Positions 1 through 5,058 of a stretch of 5,058 nucleotides of DNA are shown here, one piece after another. The first letter of the stretch is position 1. The number at the start of each line of letters is the position of its first letter. The notes under the pieces are model-generated. The model saw nothing but the letters and a program-made list of their open reading frames with translations, made no database searches and was not told the DNA's origin. This stretch comes from Smithellaceae bacterium (lineage in GTDB: Bacteria > Desulfobacterota > Syntrophia > Syntrophales > JAQULV01): assembly GCA_028718405.1 (NCBI GenBank), contig JAQULV010000144.1, positions 1-5,058 of the forward strand, in the 5' to 3' direction. The position numbers and the translations under genes were made by a program.

Positions 1-931
1 TATCAAGAACATGATCTCCGGCGCCGCCCACATGGACGGGACCATTCTGGTCGTGGCCGCCTCCGACGGCCCGATGCCTCAGACAAGAGAGCACATCCTC
101 CTTGCCAGACAGGTTCAGGTTCCTTATGTTGTAGTCTATCTCAATAAAGTAGATCTGGTCGACGATCCGGAACTTCTGGATCTCGTTGAGCTCGAACTGA
201 GAGAGCTCCTTACCCAGTATGAGTTCCCCGGTGATGAAATCCCCATCATCAGAGGTTCCGCGCTGAAAGCGCTCGAGGCCGACGACGTAAACTCTCCCGA
301 CGTGAAGTCCATCGATGAGTTGATGACCGCCGTCGATACGTACATCCCCGAGCCCGTTCGTGATCTTGATAAACCCTTCCTTATGCCCATCGGCGACGTC
401 TTTTCCATCTCGGGACGCGGCACCGTTGTGACGGGTAGGGTTGACCGCGGTATCATCCACACGGCCGACGAGGTCGAGATCGTCGGTATCAGGCCGACGT
501 TCAAGACCGTCTGCACGGGTGTCGAGATGTTCCGCAAGACCTTGGACGAAGGCCGCGCCGGCGACGACGTCGGTTTGCTGCTTCGTGGTACGAAGCGTGA
601 GGAAGTGGAGAGGGGACAGGTCGTTGCCAAACCCGGCTCCATCACCCCGCACACGAAGTTCATGGCCCAGGTTTATGTCCTTACCAAGGAAGAGGGGGGA
701 AGGCACACGCCGTTCTTCAACGGTTACCGCCCCCAGTTTTATTTCCGTACCACCGATGTGACCGGCGTTGCCAACCTCCCCGCCGGTGTGGAGATGGTTA
801 TGCCCGGCGATAACGTTGAACTGCAGGTGGAACTCATCACTCCCATAGCCATGGAAGAGAAACTCCGTTTCGCTATCCGTGAAGGCGGCAGGACCGTCGG
901 TGCCGGTGTTGTCAGCAAGGTGATCGAATAA
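1..931 (+). CDS. tuf: Elongation factor Tu, 3' part (N-terminus off the left edge)
   Basis: EF-Tu is the cytoplasmic GTPase that carries aminoacyl-tRNA to the ribosomal A site. The frame is open from base 2 (Ile-Lys-Asn-Met, the end of the family's DYxKNM segment) to TAA at 929-931. Counting from the Met at base 11, the guanine-specificity motif NKVD is at residues 45-48 and SAL at 83-85. Domain 2 begins near DKPF (121-123) and contains [11 protein letters not shown] (134-144). Domain 3 has [22 protein letters not shown] and the C-terminal [13 protein letters not shown]. Matching to E. coli EF-Tu places that Met at mature residue 91, with a 3-residue insertion after SALKALE, so the full protein should be about 397 aa. 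The missing part would hold the P-loop, switch I and most of switch II. Val replaces the Cys of E. coli NKCD, and Gln replaces a usual Gly in RQVGVP. Identity is certain; whether a second tuf copy exists cannot be told. Confidence 0.98.
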   Translation, partial: IKNMISGAAHMDGTILVVAASDGPMPQTREHILLARQVQVPYVVVYLNKVDLVDDPELLDLVELELRELLTQYEFPGDEIPIIRGSALKALEADDVNSPDVKSIDELMTAVDTYIPEPVRDLDKPFLMPIGDVFSISGRGTVVTGRVDRGIIHTADEVEIVGIRPTFKTVCTGVEMFRKTLDEGRAGDDVGLLLRGTKREEVERGQVVAKPGSITPHTKFMAQVYVLTKEEGGRHTPFFNGYRPQFYFRTTDVTGVANLPAGVEMVMPGDNVELQVELITPIAMEEKLRFAIREGGRTVGAGVVSKVIE

Positions 932-955
932 GGAAACCGAACGGATAAGGTCAAG

Positions 956-1264
956 ATGAAAGATCAGAAAATTAGAATCCGCCTCAAGGCTTACGATTAC
1001 AAACTCCTGGACAGATCTGTCGAGGACATTGTTGAAACGGCGAGAAGGACCGGTGCCAGGGTCGCCGGCCCCATACCACTACCGACGGAGATCAACCGCT
1101 ACTGCGTGAACCGTTCCACCCATGTGGACAAGAAATCGCGCGAGCAGTTTGAGATCAGGACACACAAGCGGCTGGTCGACATCATCGAGCCGACCCAAGC
1201 CACCGTTGACGCCCTGATGAAGCTGGATCTCTCCGCCGGCGTGGACGTCGAGATTAAGCTGTAA
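956..1264 (+). CDS. rpsJ: 30S ribosomal protein S10 (uS10, NusE)
   Basis: uS10 is a 30S head protein and, as NusE, also joins NusB in transcription antitermination on rRNA operons. The 102-aa product has the usual family length. It shows the family signature [12 protein letters not shown] near residues 34-45, followed by [20 protein letters not shown] and the conserved C-terminal segment [13 protein letters not shown]. The ATG at 956 is preceded by AAGGT (947-951), a modest Shine-Dalgarno match about 5 bases upstream. It begins 24 bases after the tuf stop with no promoter-like or leader sequence in between, so it is probably co-transcribed with tuf. The variant NRSTHVDKK, where E. coli-type proteins have LRSPHVD, resembles sequences I associate with Desulfobacterota; that is recall, not a search. 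Confidence 0.98.
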   Translation: MKDQKIRIRLKAYDYKLLDRSVEDIVETARRTGARVAGPIPLPTEINRYCVNRSTHVDKKSREQFEIRTHKRLVDIIEPTQATVDALMKLDLSAGVDVEIKL

Positions 1265-1282
1265 GCGATCGGAACTTTGAAC

Positions 1283-1304
1283 TGCCGCTCCGAAAAGGGC
1301 GGCA
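1283..1304 (+). other. Intergenic RNA hairpin between rpsJ and rplC
   Basis: The left arm TGCCGCTC (1283-1290) pairs with the right arm GGGCGGCA (1297-1304). This gives an 8-bp, mostly G-C stem with one U-G pair, closed by the 6-base loop CGAAAA. It is not a canonical intrinsic terminator, because TAGTGCACATG follows the stem rather than a run of T, and rplC lies directly downstream in the same operon. The right arm includes the GGG of AAAAGGG, the only purine-rich stretch that could serve as a ribosome binding site for the upstream start candidates of rplC (GTG 1307, or more distantly ATG 1313). Folding could therefore hide that site. Alternatives are an mRNA processing or stability element, or chance. 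The base pairing is read directly; any function is inference. Confidence 0.5.
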
Positions 1305-1330
1305 TAGTGCACATGATTGGACTATTGGGC

Positions 1331-1960
1331 ATGGGAAAAGGAATCATAGGTAGAAAATTAGGCATGACGCAGGTCTTCTCGGAAGAGGGCGACAGCGTTC
1401 CGGTGACGGTCATCGAGGTCGAACCGTCCGTCGTTGTCCAGAAGAAGACGACGGAGACCGACGGCTACGAGGCCATTCAGCTTGGGTACGGAAGGATCAA
1501 GCAGCAGCGCGTAACCAAGCCCCTGCAGGGCCACTTCAAGAAGGCGGACAAGGGACTGTTTCGGTATCTGCGCGAGATCAGGACGGACACCGCCGACTAT
1601 GAGCTGGGCCAGGAGCTTACGGCCGACATATTCAGCATCGGTGATATTGTCGATGTGATCGGGACCTCCCGCGGCAAGGGCTTTGCCGGCGTCATTAAGA
1701 GACACGGCTTCGGCGGCGGTCGGGCCACCCACGGGTCCATGTTCCACAGGGCGCCCGGTTCCATTGGCGCCAGTGCCTATCCGTCCCGGGTATTCAAGGG
1801 TACCAGGCTTCCCGGTCATATGGGAGACGCCCGGAGCACCGTCCAGAACCTGATGGTGGTGGGCGTCCGGTCCGATCTGAATCTCATTTTGGTGAAGGGG
1901 GCCGTCCCGGGCGGCAAGAACGGAGTCCTTCTAATCAGGGAAGCTCTAAAGAAGAGCTGA
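1331..1960 (+). CDS. rplC: 50S ribosomal protein L3 (uL3)
   Basis: uL3 binds 23S rRNA early in 50S assembly and reaches toward the peptidyl-transferase centre. The start ATG at 1331 gives 209 aa beginning [16 protein letters not shown], which matches the usual family start and length. The C-terminal half carries the core signature [40 protein letters not shown] (given in pieces: [27 protein letters not shown]). It ends [22 protein letters not shown]. The start is not secure: ATG 1313 (adds MIGLLG), GTG 1307 and TTG 1277 are in frame, and none, including 1331, has a strong Shine-Dalgarno. Ala147 sits where E. coli L3 has the Gln that PrmB methylates. The gene follows rpsJ after the widest gap in the window, which holds a hairpin, and precedes rplD by 25 bases. 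Stop TGA is at 1958-1960. Confidence 0.95.
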   Translation: MGKGIIGRKLGMTQVFSEEGDSVPVTVIEVEPSVVVQKKTTETDGYEAIQLGYGRIKQQRVTKPLQGHFKKADKGLFRYLREIRTDTADYELGQELTADIFSIGDIVDVIGTSRGKGFAGVIKRHGFGGGRATHGSMFHRAPGSIGASAYPSRVFKGTRLPGHMGDARSTVQNLMVVGVRSDLNLILVKGAVPGGKNGVLLIREALKKS

Positions 1961-1985
1961 ATAATAAAGTTGAGGCCTAAGCAAG

Positions 1986-2609
1986 ATGCCAGTCGCACAA
2001 GTATTTGACGTGGACAACAAAAAGGTAGCCGAGATTGATCTGAGCGAAAAGGTTTTTGGCGCAGAGGTCAACGAGGCGGCGATATACGAAGTTGTAAAGA
2101 TGCAGATGGCGTCGCGTCGGCGCGGCACGGCGTCCAGCAAGGGGCGTAGCGATGTCAGCGGCGGCGGTAAGAAGCCCTGGCGCCAGAAGGGAACAGGTCG
2201 CGCCCGTGCCGGGACGACAAGGTCTCCCATTTGGAGAGGCGGCGGGATCGTCTTCGGGCCGCAGCCCCGCAGTTACGCCTTCAAGGTGTCCAAGAAGGTG
2301 CGCAAACTCGCCCTGATCTCGGCGCTCAGCATGAAGTTCAAGGAAGAGCGCATGTTGATCTTAAACGAGTTCCCCATGACGGAGATCAAAACGAAGCGCT
2401 TCAAAGAAGTAGTCGACCGTTTTGGTTTGAAGAAGGCGCTCTTCATCACCGACGGTGCCAATCAGGTTCTGGAAAGATCATCACGTAACCTCCATGAGGT
2501 GAAGATGGTGCGCTCCGAAGGCATCAACGTCTATGACCTTCTGAACTACGAACATGTAGTCATCTTGGAGCCCGCCGTGAAAAAGATAGAGGGGGCATTG
2601 CTCGCATAA
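1986..2609 (+). CDS. rplD: 50S ribosomal protein L4 (uL4)
   Basis: uL4 is an early-binding 50S protein whose extended loop lines the peptide exit tunnel. In E. coli it is also the feedback repressor of the S10 operon. The 207-aa product matches the usual length of about 200-210 aa. Residues 44-100 form the basic, glycine-rich tunnel loop, with GGGKKPWRQKGTGRARAG at 59-76 and SPIWRGGGIVFGPQPR after it. The globular domain follows, including KKVRKLALISALS and a C-terminal NVYDLLNYEHVVILEPAVKKIE. The Lys of the WRQKGTGR segment, next to the macrolide-resistance hot spot in E. coli L4, is intact. The ATG at 1986 has GAGG at 1972-1975, 10 bases upstream. Stop TAA (2607-2609) shares its last base with the rplW start. 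Whether this L4 regulates its own operon cannot be told, since no E. coli-type leader is visible. Confidence 0.98.
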   Translation: MPVAQVFDVDNKKVAEIDLSEKVFGAEVNEAAIYEVVKMQMASRRRGTASSKGRSDVSGGGKKPWRQKGTGRARAGTTRSPIWRGGGIVFGPQPRSYAFKVSKKVRKLALISALSMKFKEERMLILNEFPMTEIKTKRFKEVVDRFGLKKALFITDGANQVLERSSRNLHEVKMVRSEGINVYDLLNYEHVVILEPAVKKIEGALLA

Positions 2610-2896
2610 TGGACGTATACAGCGTTATCAAGAAAACGGTAATCACGGAAAAGAGCACCGTTGCGAGAGACGAGGCCAACAAGTACATCTTCGCCGTAGA
2701 CCCGAGGGCCAACAAGATCGAGATCGCGGCTGCCGTGGAGAAGCTCTTCAAGGTCAAGGTCGAAAGTGTCCGGGTGATGAATGTACCGCCCAGAAAGAAG
2801 AGGGTCGGACGTATCATCGGCGAGAAATCCGGCTGGAAGAAGGCAATCGTCACCCTGGCCGAGGGAAGCCGGATCGAGGTTTTCGAAGGAGCATAA
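2609..2896 (+). CDS. rplW: 50S ribosomal protein L23 (uL23)
   Basis: uL23 sits at the exit of the peptide tunnel and is the docking point for trigger factor and part of the site for the signal recognition particle. The 95-aa product has normal length. It begins with the family's VITEKS segment; Glu14 in TEK aligns with E. coli Glu18, the trigger factor contact. The middle region EIAAAVEKLFKVKVESVRVMNV is the conserved helix-strand part. A basic loop (PPRKKRVGRIIGEKSGWKKAIVTL) and the short acidic end FEGA follow. The ATG overlaps the rplD stop by one base (TAATG), which suggests translation by re-initiation. An AGAGGGGG run at about 2588-2595 is the only SD-like sequence and is rather distant at 13 bases. 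Confidence 0.97.
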   Translation: MDVYSVIKKTVITEKSTVARDEANKYIFAVDPRANKIEIAAAVEKLFKVKVESVRVMNVPPRKKRVGRIIGEKSGWKKAIVTLAEGSRIEVFEGA

Positions 2897-2914
2897 GAGA
2901 AAAGGAATAGACGG

Positions 2915-3736
2915 ATGGCAATCAGAAGTTACAAACCTACATCACCGGGAAGAAGATTCCAGACCTGCTCGGACTTTGAAGAGGTTACGTCGACCAGCCC
3001 GGAGAAGGGTCTCCTGCGGCCCCTGAAGAAGACGGGCGGCAGAAACAGCTACGGTCGTGTTACCAGCAGACACATCGGCGGCGGCCACAAGAGGAAGTAT
3101 CGGGTGATCGATTTCAAGCGCGATAAGACCGACATCCCCGCCAAGGTCGCTACGATCGAGTACGACCCCAACCGGAGTTCCCGGATCGCGCTTTTGCATT
3201 ACAGCGATGGGGAGAAGAGATACATCATCGCCCCGGCGGCAGTGACAGTAGGTGCTACGGTCGTCAGCGCCGAGAAGGCCGACATCCAGCCGGGCAACGC
3301 CGTTCCCCTGAAGAACATTCCCTTAGGATCGCTCATCCACAATGTGGAACTTAAGGTGGGCAAGGGCGGCCAGTTGATCAGATCGGCCGGTTCCTACGGA
3401 CAGTTGATGGCGAAGGAAGAAGGATACGCTCAGGTGAGACTGCCCTCGGGCGAAGTACGCAAGATCCTTCTGGAGTGCAAGGCTACGATCGGTCAGGTGG
3501 GCAACCTGGAGCACGAAAACATGAGCATTGGTAAGGCGGGAAGGACCCGCTGGACCGGTAAGCGTCCCCATGTCCGCGGTGTGGCCATGAACCCCATCGA
3601 CCACCCCATGGGCGGTGGCGAAGGAAAGTCCTCCGGCGGCCGGCATCCCTGTACCCCTTGGGGTATTCCCACCAAGGGTCACAAGACGAGAACCAACAAG
3701 AGTACCGATAAATATATCGTGAAGAGAAGAGGTTAA
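2915..3736 (+). CDS. rplB: 50S ribosomal protein L2 (uL2)
   Basis: uL2 is a highly conserved primary 23S rRNA binder needed for subunit joining and peptidyl-transferase assembly. The 273-aa product has the same length as E. coli L2. It starts [15 protein letters not shown], has [23 protein letters not shown] in the N-terminal OB-like domain, then an SH3-like domain with [22 protein letters not shown]. The C-terminal signature DHPMGGGEG covers residues 229-237. His230 (codon 3602-3604) corresponds to the functionally important His229 of mature E. coli L2. The following His of E. coli (DHPHGGGEG) is Met here, a variant I recall from other bacteria. It ends [12 protein letters not shown] with TAA at 3734-3736. 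A good Shine-Dalgarno, AAGGA at 2902-2906, lies 8 bases before the ATG. The last codons also carry the Shine-Dalgarno of rpsS. Confidence 0.98.
   Translation: MAIRSYKPTSPGRRFQTCSDFEEVTSTSPEKGLLRPLKKTGGRNSYGRVTSRHIGGGHKRKYRVIDFKRDKTDIPAKVATIEYDPNRSSRIALLHYSDGEKRYIIAPAAVTVGATVVSAEKADIQPGNAVPLKNIPLGSLIHNVELKVGKGGQLIRSAGSYGQLMAKEEGYAQVRLPSGEVRKILLECKATIGQVGNLEHENMSIGKAGRTRWTGKRPHVRGVAMNPIDHPMGGGEGKSSGGRHPCTPWGIPTKGHKTRTNKSTDKYIVKRRG
3729..3732 (+). promoter_or_regulatory. rpsS ribosome binding site inside the end of rplB
   Basis: GAGG lies 7 bases before the GTG start of rpsS and overlaps the last sense codons of rplB. This spacing supports GTG 3740 as the start. It also means a ribosome finishing rplB covers the initiation site of rpsS, as expected for coupled translation. 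Confidence 0.7.
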
Positions 3737-3739
3737 AAG

Positions 3740-4021
3740 GTGGCACGTTCAATCAAGAAGGGTGCATACGTCGAAGAGAGTCTGCTCGAGAAGATAAGAA
3801 GGATCGAGACCTCCGGCAGCAAGGTCGTGGTCAAGACCTGGTCTCGCCGTTCTACCATTACCCCTGAATTGATAGGGCATACCTTTGCGGTCCATAACGG
3901 GAAGAAATTCATCCCGGTGTTCGTTACGGAGAACATGGTAGGCCACAAGTTAGGTGAATTCGCGCCGACGAGGACTTTTTACAGCCACGCCGGAGACCGC
4001 AAATCGAAGGTGCGCAAGTAA
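3740..4021 (+). CDS. rpsS: 30S ribosomal protein S19 (uS19)
   Basis: uS19 is a 30S head protein that binds 16S rRNA with uS13 near the A site and contacts the 50S subunit. The 93-aa product has the usual length. It begins [19 protein letters not shown], typical of the family, and contains the signature stretch [15 protein letters not shown] (48-62) followed by [16 protein letters not shown] (63-78). The tail [11 protein letters not shown] is basic, as expected. The start codon is GTG, only 3 bases after the rplB stop. Stop TAA is at 4019-4021, followed by a 23-base gap to rplV. Confidence 0.98.
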   Translation: MARSIKKGAYVEESLLEKIRRIETSGSKVVVKTWSRRSTITPELIGHTFAVHNGKKFIPVFVTENMVGHKLGEFAPTRTFYSHAGDRKSKVRK

Positions 4022-4044
4022 AAACTGGCGTTGGGAGTCTGGAA

Positions 4045-4377
4045 ATGGAAGCAAAAGCGATTGCCAAATATATTAGGATGTCACCGCAGAAGGTAAGGCT
4101 GGTGGCCGATCTGGTCAGGGGCAAGGGAGTTGCCGAGGCAGAGCGTATCCTGCGTTTCACGCGCAAGTATGCTGCCGGCCCCGTGGAGAAGACGTTGAAG
4201 TCTGCCGTGGCCAATGCCAAGCAGAATCCCAATATCGATGACGACATCCTTTATGTGAAGGAAATATTCGTGGATCAGGGCCCCTCGCTGAAGAGATGGC
4301 GGGCCAGAGCGCAGGGCAGGGCAGCGGCAATCAAAAAGAGAACAAGTCATATAACCGTTATCCTGGATGAAAAGTGA
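4045..4377 (+). CDS. rplV: 50S ribosomal protein L22 (uL22)
   Basis: uL22 binds all domains of 23S rRNA, and its long beta-hairpin lines the peptide exit tunnel near the macrolide site. The 110-aa product matches E. coli L22 in length. The N-terminal part [20 protein letters not shown] (7-26) is a family hallmark. The segment [39 protein letters not shown] (69-107, described by its key parts [18 protein letters not shown] and RTSHI) forms the tunnel hairpin, with its tip near residues 86-97. No deletion like those giving erythromycin resistance is visible. GGGAG at 4033-4037, 7 bases before the ATG, supports the start. Stop TGA at 4375-4377 is followed after 17 bases by rpsC. Confidence 0.98.
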   Translation: MEAKAIAKYIRMSPQKVRLVADLVRGKGVAEAERILRFTRKYAAGPVEKTLKSAVANAKQNPNIDDDILYVKEIFVDQGPSLKRWRARAQGRAAAIKKRTSHITVILDEK

Positions 4378-4381
4378 TTTG

Positions 4382-4389
4382 AGGAGGTG
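4382..4389 (+). promoter_or_regulatory. Strong Shine-Dalgarno that fixes the rpsC start at TTG
   Basis: AGGAGGTG is a full 8-base match to the usual bacterial anti-Shine-Dalgarno at the 3' end of 16S rRNA. Counting from the GG at 4386-4387, 7 bases separate it from TTG 4395, which is ideal. The alternative in-frame GTG at 4389 overlaps the site itself and could not be used. This settles the start in favour of TTG, despite that being a rare start codon. Confidence 0.85.
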
Positions 4390-4394
4390 TGAGT

Positions 4395-5039
4395 TTGGGG
4401 CAGAAGGTTAACCCGATCGGGCTGAGGTTGGGAGGTATCAAGACGTGGCGTTCCCAATGGTTTGCTGAGAAGAACTACGCCGCATTGCTTCATGAGGATC
4501 TCAAGATCAAGGGTTACCTCAAGAAGAAACTCTACCACGCGGGAATTTCCAGGATCGAAATAGAGAGAGCCGCAAACAAGGCGAAGGTGAACATCTACGC
4601 CGCCCGTCCGGGTATCATCATCGGGAAGAAAGGCTCGGAGATCGAGAAACTGAAGAAGGATGTAGAGAGTATCTCGAAGAGTGAGATCATCATCAACATC
4701 CTGGAGGTGCGCAAGCCCGAGACAGATGCCCAGCTCGTTGCCGAGAATGTGGCTATGCAGCTCGAGAGAAGGGTCGCCTTCCGGCGCGCCATGAAGAGGG
4801 CGGTGACTTCAGCGCTCAAGTTCGGTGCCAAAGGTATCCGCGTCAACTGTGCCGGCCGGCTCGGCGGGGCCGAAATGGCCCGTTCCGAGTGGTACCGCGA
4901 AGGCCGCGTCCCGCTCCATACGCTCAGGGCCGATATCGATTGGGGCTTCGCCGAGGCGAAGACCGCTTACGGGAAGATCGGCGTCAAGGTGTTGTTGTTC
5001 CACGGCGAGGTACTGCCCGGCAAGAGAGACAGTCAATAA
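4395..5039 (+). CDS. rpsC: 30S ribosomal protein S3 (uS3)
   Basis: uS3 sits at the mRNA entry channel of the 30S subunit and takes part in mRNA unwinding. From TTG 4395 it is 214 aa, beginning [14 protein letters not shown], the normal family start. The longer GTG 4389 option would add two residues and has no usable ribosome binding site. The type-2 KH domain has its GxxG loop as GKKG at residues 77-80. Arg130, Arg131 and Lys134 in FRRAMKRA correspond to the E. coli residues 131, 132 and 135 linked to mRNA helicase activity. The C-terminal signature follows: [30 protein letters not shown], then [16 protein letters not shown] (described in parts). It ends soon after, in GKRDSQ, so it lacks the long basic tail of E. 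coli S3 (233 aa); short tails occur in many bacteria. Stop TAA is at 5037-5039, and rplP would be expected next. Confidence 0.97.
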   Translation: MGQKVNPIGLRLGGIKTWRSQWFAEKNYAALLHEDLKIKGYLKKKLYHAGISRIEIERAANKAKVNIYAARPGIIIGKKGSEIEKLKKDVESISKSEIIINILEVRKPETDAQLVAENVAMQLERRVAFRRAMKRAVTSALKFGAKGIRVNCAGRLGGAEMARSEWYREGRVPLHTLRADIDWGFAEAKTAYGKIGVKVLLFHGEVLPGKRDSQ

Positions 5040-5052
5040 GAAGCTTCGCTTC
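5040..5052 (+). other. Small inverted repeat just after rpsC
   Basis: GAAGC (5040-5044) and GCTTC (5048-5052) can pair around the loop TTC, directly after the rpsC stop. The stem is only 5 bp and the window ends 6 bases later, so it cannot be judged as a terminator. The downstream genes rplP and rpmC are normally in the same operon, so a real terminator here would be unexpected. It may be chance. Confidence 0.25.
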
Positions 5053-5058
5053 GCGCCG

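Noticed and set aside
136..663. 175-aa open frame on the minus strand inside tuf
   Set aside because: It lies entirely opposite a conserved EF-Tu gene, is rich in Ser, Thr and Arg as expected for antisense of G+C-biased codons, and shows no recognisable domain.
1283..1304. Reading the rpsJ-rplC hairpin as an intrinsic terminator
   Set aside because: No T-run follows the stem, and ending transcription here would cut off the rest of an essential operon.
1358..1819. 153-aa open frame on the minus strand inside rplC
   Set aside because: It is a shadow of the uL3 frame with no recognisable motif.
2231..2488. 85-aa plus-strand frame inside rplD, and 2781-3026 across rplW-rplB
   Set aside because: Both are alternative frames of well-conserved ribosomal protein genes, with low-complexity Arg-rich translations.
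3654..3667. TACCCC...GGGGTA inverted repeat in rplB
   Set aside because: It lies in codons for the conserved CTPWGIP motif of uL2, and the 2-base loop is too small for a normal hairpin. It is explained by coding constraint.

Overview
This window is a continuous piece of a bacterial str-S10 ribosomal protein locus. All genes are on the + strand, in the order tuf (3' part) - rpsJ - rplC - rplD - rplW - rplB - rpsS - rplV - rpsC. Every reading frame is intact and tightly packed, with gaps of 66 bases or fewer and one 1-base overlap. I see no mobile element, CRISPR array, tRNA or rRNA gene, promoter or canonical intrinsic terminator.

Organism: clearly a bacterium (bacterial EF-Tu, uL3, uS3 and so on). 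Base composition is moderately G+C-rich by eye. The protein flavour recalls Desulfobacterota (former Deltaproteobacteria) or a neighbouring lineage: uS10 with [19 protein letters not shown], uL2 with DHPMGGGEG and [10 protein letters not shown], uL3 with [15 protein letters not shown]. This placement is from memory of family variants, not from a search, and could be wrong at phylum level.

Layout: 1-931 holds the last three quarters of EF-Tu; the P-loop and switch regions lie off the left edge. After 24 bases comes rpsJ. The largest gap, 1265-1330, separates rpsJ from rplC and holds a strong 8-bp hairpin. The genes from rplC to rpsC follow with gaps of 25, -1, 18, 3, 23 and 17 bases. The window ends 19 bases after rpsC, where rplP and rpmC would normally follow.

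How the genes work together: the set supplies the elongation GTPase that delivers aminoacyl-tRNA, plus 30S proteins (uS10, uS19, uS3) and 50S proteins (uL3, uL4, uL23, uL2, uL22). Close spacing, a stop-start overlap and Shine-Dalgarno sites inside upstream genes point to one polycistronic mRNA with translational coupling. There is no room between tuf and rpsJ for a long E. coli-type S10 leader, so any feedback control must sit elsewhere. I found no undescribed system. The most interesting non-coding signal is the rpsJ-rplC hairpin, together with the uncertain start of rplC.
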